A DNA stretch of 64,000 nucleotides, taken from assembly GCA_029257045.1 (NCBI GenBank), contig JARIDB010000116.1, positions 24,457 to 88,456 of the forward strand, given 5' to 3'. Position numbers and translations under genes: made by a program. Below are positions 54,431-63,774 of this stretch, piece after piece (the first letter of the stretch is position 1; each line of letters starts with the position of its first letter). The notes below the pieces were generated by a model that searched no databases, was not told the origin of the DNA, and saw nothing but the letters and a program-made list of their open reading frames with translations. The stretch comes from Clostridium sp. GTDB taxonomy: Bacteria > Bacillota > Clostridia > Clostridiales > Clostridiaceae.

Positions 54431-54851
54431 ATAAATCCTTTATTTTACTTATAATAGTTTCCAAATTTGATTCTTTTATTGTAAAGATAATATCCTCATC
54501 TATCCTTAATTTACATTCATCTTTTTTTATTTTCAGCTTATTTAATGTTAATCCTTTGCCACCAAGTTCTTTATATTTTGTATTATCTATATCTATGTTA
54601 AACATCTTGTTTTTAGCTCCAGTTATTTTAACTTCAAATCCTTCATCTGAAACTCCTTTTACCTTTAAAGTTATAATATTATTCCCTTTAATAGTATTTT
54701 TATCTTCTGGAATTTCCAAAACTTCTACCTTACCTTTTAGAGTAAACCATCCTCCACTTAGATTCACCTTTGTAAGTATATCTAATTCATATAAATTTGA
54801 AACCTCTTCTAAAAGTTTCCCTAATTTATATATTGTTAATTCAAATTTCAT
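54429..54851 (-). CDS. Conserved hypothetical protein
   Basis: 140 residues from the ATG at 54851, six bases after AAAGGATG; an ATG three codons earlier touches that site and was rejected. The protein is soluble and beta-rich (GGWFTLKGKVEVLEI, NIITLKVKGVSDEGFEVKITG). No family recognised. It lies 24 bases downstream of the helicase gene and is likely co-transcribed with it. Confidence 0.7.
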   Translation of the reverse strand: MKFELTIYKLGKLLEEVSNLYELDILTKVNLSGGWFTLKGKVEVLEIPEDKNTIKGNNIITLKVKGVSDEGFEVKITGAKNKMFNIDIDNTKYKELGGKGLTLNKLKIKKDECKLRIDEDIIFTIKESNLETIISKIKDL

Positions 54852-54875
54852 ATATTTCATCCTTTTCTATATAAA

Positions 54876-57494
54876 TTATATAGATTTATTAAGTTTTTTT
54901 ATATCAGTTTTATATCTGTTATCTATATTATTAATAAATCTACTTACATCATTTCTTCTATTATAATCTCCATAGGTGTGACTTAGCAAATATAATCTTT
55001 CCTTAGCTCGTGTTATTGCCACATAAAAGGTTCTTTTTTCCTCTTCTAAGTTATTACTTTTTAAAGACATGTAAGAAGGAAATGTATTTTCCTGAAGTCC
55101 AACTAAGAATACATTTTTATATTCAAGGCCTTTGGATTGATGTACTGTAATTATTGGTATTCTAGGTCTATTTGTCTTTTTTATTATTAGATTTTCCATC
55201 TCACCATTTGATAGACTTGTTAATTGTATCAATTCAAGAAGAGAATCTATATTATTTTTTGACTTATCATCTATATCTCTTGCAAGCCTATAAAAATCCC
55301 TAAGTCTTTCTATTTTTTCTGCTCCTGTAGTTCCATCTATCCCTATCCCAGAATAAAGGCTTTCAAGATTAAACCTTTTTACTATATCTCCTATAATTTC
55401 ATAAGGTCTTCTGTCTTTTGTATCTTCAAAAAAGTTATTTAATTTTATATATATATTCTTAAAGTCTTTTAAAGGCTCTCGCATTAAAGCTATTCTCTCC
55501 ATGGATGTATTTCTAATATCAAGGTTTATAGCCCTAATTAAAAGGTCCTTAGTGGCTAATATATCATCAAAAGCATCATGAGTTGGTTTGTTTTCTATTT
55601 TGAAATATTCACTTAATGTATCTAATTTATGATTTGTTAAATTTGGATAAAACCTTCTGTAAATATCTAAGGTATCATAGAAGTTTTTAAAATGTGCTTC
55701 CCCTAAATTGTTTCTTGAAAGTTCACTCTTAAGAATACTAATATCATATTGCACATTATGACCTACTATAATAGTATCTTTTATAAACTCAATAAAATCT
55801 TTTAACACCTTTTTTTTATCTTCTCCATTTTCCTTTAAAAATTCATCAGAAAAACCATGAACCTTAAAGGATGTACCTACAGATTTTTTATTTTTTAAAA
55901 ATCTTACAAATCTTTCTACTATTTTGCCCTTATTATCAATTTTAATTGCAGCAATCTGTATAATTTCATCTTCTGTTATATTTATACCTGTACTTTCTAC
56001 ATCAAAAACCACAATATTTTCTTTTTCATATTCTTCTATAAGTTCTAAATATTTTTCGCCCTTGCCCCTTACCTTTTCCTCAATAAAATCTGACAACTTT
56101 ATTCCCACTCTTTTATATAAGTTTGATTCTATTAATTCAAATTTTTTATCTCCTATACCTGTAGGTAATCTTTTCACAATTCTTTTTAAACTTATGCTAT
56201 CTTGTCTATTTACTATAAGTTTTAAAAAAGCTATAACATCCTTAATTTCCTGTCTTCTAAAAAACTTATATTGATCTATTAATATAAATTCAAAATCTAC
56301 TCCTTTATAATTACTAATAGATTTTAATTCTCTACTTAGTTTTATGTTGTAATTATTATCTCTACTTAATATAGCTGTAGAACTAATATCAATTCCATTA
56401 TCCTTAAGAGAACTTATCTCATTTAAAATAAAATAAGCCTCTTCTCTTATATTTTCAAAGTTAGTAACCCTTAACTTTTCTCCTTCTTCTTTTGATTCTG
56501 CCACTATTTTTTCTTTGTAAATCCTTTTATAACTTTCCTTAAAAGAGTTTTCTAAAAAACTTAAGGATGCCTTTGTAATATTATTAGTACCTCTATAATT
56601 TTTATTAAAAACTACTTCTTTTGGATTATATCTTTCTTTAAATAATTCTAATATCCTCCTAGGTTCAGAACCTCTCCATCCATAAATAGTCTGAAATATA
56701 TCTCCACACAATAAAACATTATTTCCCTCAAATATCTTTTCAATTATTGAATATTCCAGGGAGCTTGTATCTTGTACTTCATCTATATTTATATATTTAT
56801 ATCTTTCCATCAAACTTTTTACTATATCTTTATCCTCCATCATTTCCTTTGCCTTCAGAGTTAAATCACAAAAGTCAAGTCCATGAGAACTATAAAGAAT
56901 GTTATTATAGGCTTTAACTAATCTTTCCCCATTATTTTCAAGAAAATCTATCATATCTATGTTTAAATCGCCTTTATCACTACAAAGATAATCTATTCTA
57001 TCTTTTTGATATTTAAATATATTATTAATTGAAAGACTATATATATTGCTTTTATCTTTTGAAATAACCTTTGAACTTTCTATTTTTACCATATCAATAA
57101 ATTTCTGAATCTTTAATGGAGAATATTTATCTATTTTTAATTCTTTAATAATCTCTTTGCAATCTTCTTCATCAAAAACTATGAAATCTGTAAAAATATC
57201 TGTTTTTCTTTTAGCATAACTTTTTATTAAATCAAAGCAAAAACTATGAAATGTTTTTATTGTAATTTCTTTAGATTCTAAAACAATAGATTCAATCCTA
57301 TCACTCATTTCTTTACAAGATTTATTTGTAAAAGTTATACAAAGTATTTCATTCGCTTTAGCCTTATTATTTTTCAATATATTTGCAACTCTATAGGCTA
57401 AAGTGTTAGTTTTTCCTGTACCTGCCGAAGCTAGTAATAAAATATTTTCTTCAAGTTCCTTAATAACAATTTCTTGTTCTTTATTAAAATTCAT
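54876..57494 (-). CDS. UvrD-family DNA helicase with embedded DnaQ-like exonuclease domain
   Basis: 872 residues from the ATG at 57494; a GTG nine bases earlier overlaps the AGGAGTG site. Superfamily 1 helicase motifs are present: Walker A ASAGTGKT at 22-29, DEVQD (about 240), QTIYGWRGS, HQSKGLEYKNV and TFYVAITRAKERL near the end. Between helicase halves, about residues 490-660, is a DEDDh exonuclease domain (VVFDVESTG, GHNVQYDIS, HDAFDDI). The layout resembles UvrD/exonuclease fusions known from clostridia. It probably unwinds DNA and degrades 3' ends in repair. Function inferred. Confidence 0.92.
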   Translation of the reverse strand: MNFNKEQEIVIKELEENILLLASAGTGKTNTLAYRVANILKNNKAKANEILCITFTNKSCKEMSDRIESIVLESKEITIKTFHSFCFDLIKSYAKRKTDIFTDFIVFDEEDCKEIIKELKIDKYSPLKIQKFIDMVKIESSKVISKDKSNIYSLSINNIFKYQKDRIDYLCSDKGDLNIDMIDFLENNGERLVKAYNNILYSSHGLDFCDLTLKAKEMMEDKDIVKSLMERYKYINIDEVQDTSSLEYSIIEKIFEGNNVLLCGDIFQTIYGWRGSEPRRILELFKERYNPKEVVFNKNYRGTNNITKASLSFLENSFKESYKRIYKEKIVAESKEEGEKLRVTNFENIREEAYFILNEISSLKDNGIDISSTAILSRDNNYNIKLSRELKSISNYKGVDFEFILIDQYKFFRRQEIKDVIAFLKLIVNRQDSISLKRIVKRLPTGIGDKKFELIESNLYKRVGIKLSDFIEEKVRGKGEKYLELIEEYEKENIVVFDVESTGINITEDEIIQIAAIKIDNKGKIVERFVRFLKNKKSVGTSFKVHGFSDEFLKENGEDKKKVLKDFIEFIKDTIIVGHNVQYDISILKSELSRNNLGEAHFKNFYDTLDIYRRFYPNLTNHKLDTLSEYFKIENKPTHDAFDDILATKDLLIRAINLDIRNTSMERIALMREPLKDFKNIYIKLNNFFEDTKDRRPYEIIGDIVKRFNLESLYSGIGIDGTTGAEKIERLRDFYRLARDIDDKSKNNIDSLLELIQLTSLSNGEMENLIIKKTNRPRIPIITVHQSKGLEYKNVFLVGLQENTFPSYMSLKSNNLEEEKRTFYVAITRAKERLYLLSHTYGDYNRRNDVSRFINNIDNRYKTDIKKLNKSI

Positions 57495-57652
57495 ACTTTT
57501 CACTCCTAAATTTATTATGTAAGTTATAATAAAGATTATATATTCAATTTTACCATAATTTTATCACTAATATTAATAGATATTTTGTCCATAATAAGTT
57601 TATAAGACATTTTTAATCTATTATAAATAACTTTATAAGGAGTACTAAAATT

Positions 57653-58786
57653 ATGAAAATTAAAGAAAATACATTAACATTTATTTATACATTATTTTAT
57701 TTATTTTTAAATTTTCTTCTAGGATTATTTAGTCTTAAAGCTTTAAATCATTTATTTCATGTTAATTCTATAATATTTTGGACCATATTTTTTGTATTAT
57801 CTCTTTCTTCTATACTCACAATTTATAAAAATACTTATAAAAAAGGTTTTATTTATAATTCTTTTTATAAAATTGGATCCTATTGGATATCCTTTTTTGC
57901 TTATTCAATTATTGCTGTTCCAATACTTTTATTTTTAGAAACTTTAATCAATAAATTTAATAAAACTTTAGGAATAAAATTAATACCTTTTATTTTTCTT
58001 TATTTAATATATATACTAATAGCTTTACTTGGATCTATAAAAAGTATTAGACCAAAGATAACTAGATATGATATTACTTTATCTAAATCATTAAAAAACG
58101 ATTTAAACTTAGTATTAGTTTCAGATATACATTTGGGGAATATAGTTAAAAATAAAAGCTTAATTAGAATGGTAAATGAAATTAATCTTTTAAATCCTGA
58201 TTTAGTATTAATTGCTGGCGATATTATAGATAGTACTTTAGATCCTTTTTTAAATCATGATATGGCAAAGGAATTTAAAAATATAAAATCTGTTTATGGA
58301 ACTTTTGCTGCTTTAGGTAACCACGATTTTATGTCTAAGTCTTTAAAAGATTTAATAAGACTTTTAGAAGCAAACTCTGTTAAAGTTTTAAGAGATGAGG
58401 CTATTTTAATAGATGATGATTTTTATGTTATAGGTAGGGATGACATTACAGTAAAACATAGGCTTAAAAAGCCTAGAAAACCACTTGAAGAACTTTTATT
58501 ACCTTTAGATAAAAGTAAAGCTCTTATTTTAATAGATCATAATCCAGGATCCATTACTGATAGCTTAAATTTAAAAATAGATTTACAATTATCTGGTCAT
58601 ACACATAAAGGCCAAATATCACCTTTAAACTTTTTAACAAAAAAATATTATGAAATAGATTATGGATATTTAAATAAAGATGATTATCACATAATCGTAT
58701 CTTCAGGTTTTGGTACCTACGGTCCCCCTATTAGACTTGGGAGTAAAAGTGAAATAGTTCAAGTAACTTTAAAAGGAAAAGAGTAA
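57653..58786 (+). CDS. Membrane-anchored metallophosphoesterase
   Basis: 377 residues. Four N-terminal membrane segments (about 8-30, 40-56, 72-98, 108-126) are followed by a calcineurin-like phosphoesterase domain from about 150, with the metal motifs DIHLGN, GDIID, GNHD and SGHTHKGQ. It may hydrolyse a phosphoester outside or at the membrane, as in YkuE/LpxH-like relatives. Substrate unknown. AAGGAG precedes the ATG. It is divergent from the helicase gene. Confidence 0.9.
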   Translation: MKIKENTLTFIYTLFYLFLNFLLGLFSLKALNHLFHVNSIIFWTIFFVLSLSSILTIYKNTYKKGFIYNSFYKIGSYWISFFAYSIIAVPILLFLETLINKFNKTLGIKLIPFIFLYLIYILIALLGSIKSIRPKITRYDITLSKSLKNDLNLVLVSDIHLGNIVKNKSLIRMVNEINLLNPDLVLIAGDIIDSTLDPFLNHDMAKEFKNIKSVYGTFAALGNHDFMSKSLKDLIRLLEANSVKVLRDEAILIDDDFYVIGRDDITVKHRLKKPRKPLEELLLPLDKSKALILIDHNPGSITDSLNLKIDLQLSGHTHKGQISPLNFLTKKYYEIDYGYLNKDDYHIIVSSGFGTYGPPIRLGSKSEIVQVTLKGKE

Positions 58787-58802
58787 CTATAATATTTATT
58801 AA

Positions 58803-58845
58803 AAATGACTAAGGAAATATCTGGAGACTATTTCCTTAGTCATTT
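58803..58845. terminator. Terminator after the phosphoesterase gene
   Basis: A 17-base perfect stem, AAATGACTAAGGAAATA with its complement, around a nine-base loop, 17 bases past the stop. Confidence 0.86.
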
Positions 58846-58929
58846 ATTTAAATAAAACATATTATTAATAATAATAAAATTTTTATAATTATTTTACAAT
58901 CTATTCATATATTTTAAGTTCTAATTTTT

Positions 58930-60705
58930 TTATATTTCATAACTTAATTTTATAAATTCTTCTATGTCTTCTTCAATTAATTTTAAAGAACTTCTCCAAA
59001 AGTTAACATCATGAACATCTATATTCATTATCTTAGTCACATCTTCAACCATTTCCTTACCTGTTATAGCTAATAGCTTTTCATATTCTTCACAGAAGCT
59101 ATCACCTTTCTTTAGGTATTCAGCATATAATCCTTTAGCAAATAGGTTTCCAAAGGCATATGGAAAGTTGTAGAAGTTTGCAGTTGAATAATAATAGTGA
59201 GGTTTCCAAGTCCACATATATGGATGCATATAATTACTATCTAAACCATCGCCATAAGCTTCTTTTTGTGCATTTATCATAGCTTCTTTAATTTCTTCAA
59301 CAGATAAAGAACTTTCTTTTCTCTTATTAAAAACTTCACTTTCAAATAAAAATCTTGAATAAATATCTACTATAACTTGATTACAATCTGAAATTTCTGC
59401 TTCTAAAATAGCAAAAGCTTCTTCTTTAGTTCCTGATTTAATTCCACCTTTTTTAACTATTATCTCACAAAAATTTGAAGCAGTTTCAGCTAAAGTCATT
59501 GGATAATCAGAATTTAATATAGTTTCATTTTTTAAACATTCTCCATGGAAACCATGACCTAATTCATGGGCCATAGTAACTACATCACTAAAGCTCTCAC
59601 CATAGTTTAATAATATTCTACTTTCTTCTATATCTTTTATACTCTCACAAAAGGCTCCTCCAACTTTTCCTTCTTTCGGCATAACATCTATCCAGTCATT
59701 GTCAAAAGCTTTCTTCGCAAAGTTTGCAAGGTTATTGCTAAAAGTTTTAAAATTCTTTTCCACAAAATCTTTTCCCTCTTCAAAAGTAAATGCCATTTCT
59801 TTATTTATTACTGGTGCATATATATCATAAAAAGGTAAACCATTTTTATGTCCTAAAAGTTCAGCTTTTCTTTTCATGTATTTTCTAAAGATTGGTAAAC
59901 TTTCTTTAATAGCTGTTAACATTGCATTTAATATATCCTCATCCATTCTAGATTCTAAAAGTGTCATATCTAATGGTGATTTATATCCTTTAAGCTCAGA
60001 AACAGTTAATACTTCTCCTTTAATACCATTTAAAGCAGCAGCTATTCCATCTTCTATTTTTGCATAAGACTTAATTTCAGCTTCATAAGCCTTTTTTCTT
60101 ATTTCTGCATCACTACTATAGGCCATATTTAAAACTACAGTTAAAGGTACTTCTTTAATTTCGCCTTTTTCTTCAACTTCAACCTTATGAGTAGAAATTA
60201 ACAAGTCTTTATAGCTAAGCCATGAATCAGAACCAGTATTTCTCATCTTCGCAATAATTGATTCTTCTTTGTCACTTAGCATATGTTTATTCTTTTCAAT
60301 TATTTCCCTAACAAAAAATTCATTAGTTTTAATTATCTTTGAAGAGTTTATTAATTCTTCAATATTTTCCAACTCGCCTATCCATTTATATATTTTAGTT
60401 AAAGGTTCAGCTAGGGAGCTATATTTTGAATTTATAATATCAAGATACTTTCTTCCTTCTTTATTTTTTGAATCTGTACTTAAATTAAGATTAGTATAAC
60501 AATATACTTTATTAATTTTAAGGTTTAACTTTTCTATTTTCTTAATTATATTTTCAAAGGTAATCTTATTATCTTCTACTTTTCCTAAATTCTTTGAAAT
60601 CTCTTTTAAACCATCTATTCCTAAATCTATATTTTTTATATCTTCTAAAAATTCCTTTGAAGTAAAAGATGGATATATCTTTTCTAAATTCCATTGAAGT
60701 CCCAT
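58930..60705 (-). CDS. pepF: Oligoendopeptidase F
   Basis: 591 residues, M3 family zinc metallopeptidase. The HELGHGFHG motif (HExxH at about 379-383) is followed by the conserved glutamate in AETASNFCE. It degrades short peptides in the cytoplasm. GGAG precedes the ATG. The gene lies 14 bases downstream of the AraC family gene, so the two are probably transcribed together. Confidence 0.95.
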   Translation of the reverse strand: MGLQWNLEKIYPSFTSKEFLEDIKNIDLGIDGLKEISKNLGKVEDNKITFENIIKKIEKLNLKINKVYCYTNLNLSTDSKNKEGRKYLDIINSKYSSLAEPLTKIYKWIGELENIEELINSSKIIKTNEFFVREIIEKNKHMLSDKEESIIAKMRNTGSDSWLSYKDLLISTHKVEVEEKGEIKEVPLTVVLNMAYSSDAEIRKKAYEAEIKSYAKIEDGIAAALNGIKGEVLTVSELKGYKSPLDMTLLESRMDEDILNAMLTAIKESLPIFRKYMKRKAELLGHKNGLPFYDIYAPVINKEMAFTFEEGKDFVEKNFKTFSNNLANFAKKAFDNDWIDVMPKEGKVGGAFCESIKDIEESRILLNYGESFSDVVTMAHELGHGFHGECLKNETILNSDYPMTLAETASNFCEIIVKKGGIKSGTKEEAFAILEAEISDCNQVIVDIYSRFLFESEVFNKRKESSLSVEEIKEAMINAQKEAYGDGLDSNYMHPYMWTWKPHYYYSTANFYNFPYAFGNLFAKGLYAEYLKKGDSFCEEYEKLLAITGKEMVEDVTKIMNIDVHDVNFWRSSLKLIEEDIEEFIKLSYEI

Positions 60706-60719
60706 ATTATTTCTCCTTT

Positions 60720-61412
60720 TTATATAATATAATTTTTATTTCTAAATTCTGTTGGAGACATTAAAGTTATTTTTTTAAAAGTATTTGTAAAATGGCTTTG
60801 ATCATGAAAACCTAATAATATGCTAATTTCTAATATGCTTTTATCACTATTTAAAAGTAAAATTTTTGCTCTTTCAATTTTAATTACTCTTAAATATTTC
60901 ATTATAGATATTCCCTTATTCTTTTTAAAGCAAGCAGAAGCATACCCTACAGATATATGTAAGTTTTTGCAAATAGCTTCTAAAGATGTATGATTTTCTA
61001 TATTCAAATGAAGAGCTTGTAATAACTTATTTACTATAAAATTTTCTGTAATTTCAGTATCATTTATAAGTAAATCTAAGTATTCATTTATAATCTTAAT
61101 CTCTAATTCTTGCATTACCCTTACATTAATTACTTCTTTTATGGCCCTATAGTATTTATTATAAATTGTATGCAAATATTTTTTACTTATACCATTTCTT
61201 ATTATCTCTCGTGAAAAAAGAGCATTCCAAATAATTAAATCATCTCTTTTATGTTCTATATCTACTTCATCAATTATCTCTGATTTATGTTTTTCTTTAA
61301 ATATCTTTATAATTTCTTCTTTATTTTTAGATTCCATAAGAGAAGATATTTTATTGCTAAAAATATTAAAATCCGATTCAAAACTTTCATATCCAAAATC
61401 CAACTTTTTCAC
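60720..61412 (-). CDS. AraC family transcriptional regulator
   Basis: 230 residues. The C-terminal 100 residues hold two helix-turn-helix motifs (LEAICKNLHISVGYASACFKKNKGISIMKYLRVIKIERAKILL, SILEISILLGFHDQSHFTNTFKKITLMSPTEFR). The N-terminal half is helical and has no clear sensor family. Probably DNA-binding regulator of itself and/or pepF downstream; evidence is only position. A GTGA spacer and weak site precede the ATG. Confidence 0.9.
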   Translation of the reverse strand: MKKLDFGYESFESDFNIFSNKISSLMESKNKEEIIKIFKEKHKSEIIDEVDIEHKRDDLIIWNALFSREIIRNGISKKYLHTIYNKYYRAIKEVINVRVMQELEIKIINEYLDLLINDTEITENFIVNKLLQALHLNIENHTSLEAICKNLHISVGYASACFKKNKGISIMKYLRVIKIERAKILLLNSDKSILEISILLGFHDQSHFTNTFKKITLMSPTEFRNKNYII

Positions 61413-61575
61413 CTCAATATATTATTATATTGCAATTACTAATTACTTATAGTTTCTCCAAACTTTAAATTATCATAGACTAATTATAAATCAATATAAT
61501 TATGTTTATCAATAGTTTCCATTTAAAAAGGACTGCCACAGACAATCCCCTAATTTAAAATTATGATATAGCCCC

Positions 61576-62151
61576 TTATTTCTTAATTATGCTAAATACA
61601 TATTCCTTAAATTCTTTTAAGTTTCCTTCAATTATTGAAGCACCCTTATTAATTTTACCACTTATAAAGTTATATTCAGCTGAACCATAATTAAAGCTTG
61701 CTGATGCTACAATTATACTTGAATCTGTAAGCCTATAATTAACATCGCTTAAAACAACTTCTTTACAAAATTCAATAAATTCATTTCCTCTGATAATATC
61801 ACCTTTAGATACCACATTTAATGTAAATTTAAATATTTCATAACCTCCAATTAGAGGTATCATTTTTCCGTCTTTCATAAAGAAAGACTTTCCCATATTA
61901 TAAAAATATTTTAAATCTCCAAAAGTTAATGTTTTATATTCTTTATTTATATCTAAATCTTTATATCCTAAAGATTCAAATCTAATTAATATATCTTCCC
62001 AGGCTCTAGCTTCTGCACTTTTGTTATTTCTTATTATAGTTCTAAATTTATCATAAGAATTTTCTATATCTATATCTTTAAAAACTTCTGATCCATTCAT
62101 TAAAACTCTATATTCATTATTATCATATACTAACTCCACTTTATTACTCAT
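61576..62151 (-). CDS. Conserved hypothetical protein
   Basis: 191 residues, soluble, no signal peptide or cysteine pair. No family recognised. The N-terminus VELVYDNNEYRVLMNGSEVFKDI suggests a beta-strand domain, and a second one lies at about 100-185 (RLTDSSIIVASASFNYGSAEYNF). GGAGA before the ATG supports the start. It stands alone. Confidence 0.7.
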   Translation of the reverse strand: MSNKVELVYDNNEYRVLMNGSEVFKDIDIENSYDKFRTIIRNNKSAEARAWEDILIRFESLGYKDLDINKEYKTLTFGDLKYFYNMGKSFFMKDGKMIPLIGGYEIFKFTLNVVSKGDIIRGNEFIEFCKEVVLSDVNYRLTDSSIIVASASFNYGSAEYNFISGKINKGASIIEGNLKEFKEYVFSIIKK

Positions 62152-62327
62152 ATAAAAATTCTCCTATTCTATCTAAACATAATTTAATAAATTATTATTT
62201 AATAACTATTATTACTTAAGTTCATTATATCATATTTCTTTTTACTTTTACAAGTATTATAATTATAGTTTTATCCTTATTAAAGGTTTTTATTACTCTT
62301 CTTAAAGATACTTATATTTAAATAAAA

Positions 62328-62357
62328 CTAAAAAGCTATAATTTAATAGCTTTTTAG
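62328..62357 (-). terminator. Terminator after the TlpA-like gene
   Basis: CTAAAAAGCTAT and ATAGCTTTTTAG form a perfect 12-base stem with a six-base loop, downstream of the thioredoxin-like gene on the minus strand. Confidence 0.82.
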
Positions 62358-62401
62358 TTCCTCAAATCTTAGATTCCTATATTTAGTGAATTCTATATAT
62401 A

Positions 62402-62980
62402 TTAATTAACTATTTTATCTACATAATCCTTTAATTCATTTTCTCTAATCATACCAATCTTATCCTTTATCACATTTCCCTCTTTATCTATAAATAATGT
62501 TCTTGGAACTTGATTTAAAGCGTAAGTTTCTGCAGCATTTAAATCTTCATCGTAAAGTATATTAAAGTCATACCCAAACTCATCTATATATGCTCTTGCC
62601 TTTTCTCTAGTTTCTCTTTGGCCATCTGTAAGATTTACCATTAATACTTGTATTTTATCTCCATAGACGCTTTTTATATCGTTAAAATAAGGCATTTCTT
62701 CCTTACAAGGTGGACACCAACTTGCCCAAAAATTTATTATTAAAGGCTTTCCTAGGAGAAAATCTTTTATATCAACCTTTTCTCTTTCTTCATTGTAAAC
62801 TGAAAAGTTTTTTAAAGTTTTTATTTTATTTTCTTTTGAAGTATCTTTATTATTTTCTGTCGATATCTTATTTGGATTCTCTATATATCCTTCCGTAAGA
62901 TAACTATATCCAAACTTTACAACCCCAAAAAATATTATTAATATTATTATATAAGATAAAAATTTCATTTTTTTATTCAT
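62402..62980 (-). CDS. TlpA/ResA-like thioredoxin
   Basis: 192 residues. An N-terminal membrane anchor (about 6-27) is followed by a thioredoxin fold with the redox pair Cys89/Cys92 in WASWCPPCKEE and the cis-proline in NQVPRTLFI. It reduces disulfides outside the membrane. Electrons would come from the CcdA-type protein encoded 13 bases upstream, whose context matches this pairing. AGGAGA before the ATG. Confidence 0.93.
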   Translation of the reverse strand: MNKKMKFLSYIIILIIFFGVVKFGYSYLTEGYIENPNKISTENNKDTSKENKIKTLKNFSVYNEEREKVDIKDFLLGKPLIINFWASWCPPCKEEMPYFNDIKSVYGDKIQVLMVNLTDGQRETREKARAYIDEFGYDFNILYDEDLNAAETYALNQVPRTLFIDKEGNVIKDKIGMIRENELKDYVDKIVN

Positions 62981-62993
62981 AACTTTCTCCTAA

Positions 62994-63668
62994 CTATACT
63001 GAAAATAGGCTTATAAACTTATTAAAATATCCACTTATCATAAATAGACCTATTATTATTAACAATGTTCCAGAAATATTATTTATTACTTTATAATTCT
63101 TTTTAATAAATTTAAAGGCTCCCTTTAAATTGTTAATAAGTAAAGCTGAAATAATAAAAGGTATTCCAAGACCTAGACTGTAACTTAATAATAGAGTTAC
63201 CCCTTTAAATGTTTCCTGGGAATTTGCTGCTACCATAAGAGCAGATCCTAAAAAAGTTCCAACACAAGGAGTCCAACCTACTGCAAAAATAATCCCAAAT
63301 ATAATAGATGATATAACATTTAATTTATTCAAATCCACTTTATTTTCTAACTTAAAAGTTCTTTCAAGAAAGTTTAATTTTATTACTCCAATATAATTCA
63401 GACCAAATATTATCATTATTATTCCTGAAATTATATTAAAAGTCTTTATATGAGAATTAATATAAATCCCCAAAGTTCCTGCTGCACCTCCAAGAAGAGT
63501 AAAAATAATAGAAAATCCTAAAACGAAACCTATAGAATTAATTAATACATTTCTTCTACTTCTTTCTTTTCCTCCAATAAAATAAGTTGCATATATAGGT
63601 AACATAGGCAAAATACATGGGGAAATAAAGGTTATTATACCCTCTAAAAATAAAATCAAATATTCCAA
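62994..63668 (-). CDS. ccdA: CcdA-type cytochrome c biogenesis/thiol-disulfide membrane protein
   Basis: 224 residues, six membrane segments. The redox cysteines are probably Cys18 (ISPCILPMLP) and the one in VGWTPCVGTFLG (about 135). It transfers electrons from cytoplasmic thioredoxin to the TlpA-like protein next to it. GGAGGTG precedes the ATG. Cytochrome c genes are not seen, so a role in general extracytoplasmic thiol redox or peroxide defence is as likely. Confidence 0.92.
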   Translation of the reverse strand: MEYLILFLEGIITFISPCILPMLPIYATYFIGGKERSRRNVLINSIGFVLGFSIIFTLLGGAAGTLGIYINSHIKTFNIISGIIMIIFGLNYIGVIKLNFLERTFKLENKVDLNKLNVISSIIFGIIFAVGWTPCVGTFLGSALMVAANSQETFKGVTLLLSYSLGLGIPFIISALLINNLKGAFKFIKKNYKVINNISGTLLIIIGLFMISGYFNKFISLFSV

Positions 63669-63738
63669 TTTCTCACCTCCACCATTTTTTACAATATTAT
63701 ATCATACTAAACTACTAATTAAAATTTTCTAGTTAAAT

Positions 63739-63766
63739 AAGGGACTAGCAATTTAACTAGCCCCTT
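63739..63766 (-). terminator. Hairpin after the DUF3783-like gene
   Basis: AAGGGGCTAG and CTAGTCCCTT pair with one G-U on the minus strand, eight-base loop, nine bases past the stop of the last gene. The T tail is weak. Confidence 0.6.
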
Positions 63767-63774
63767 TAATATTC

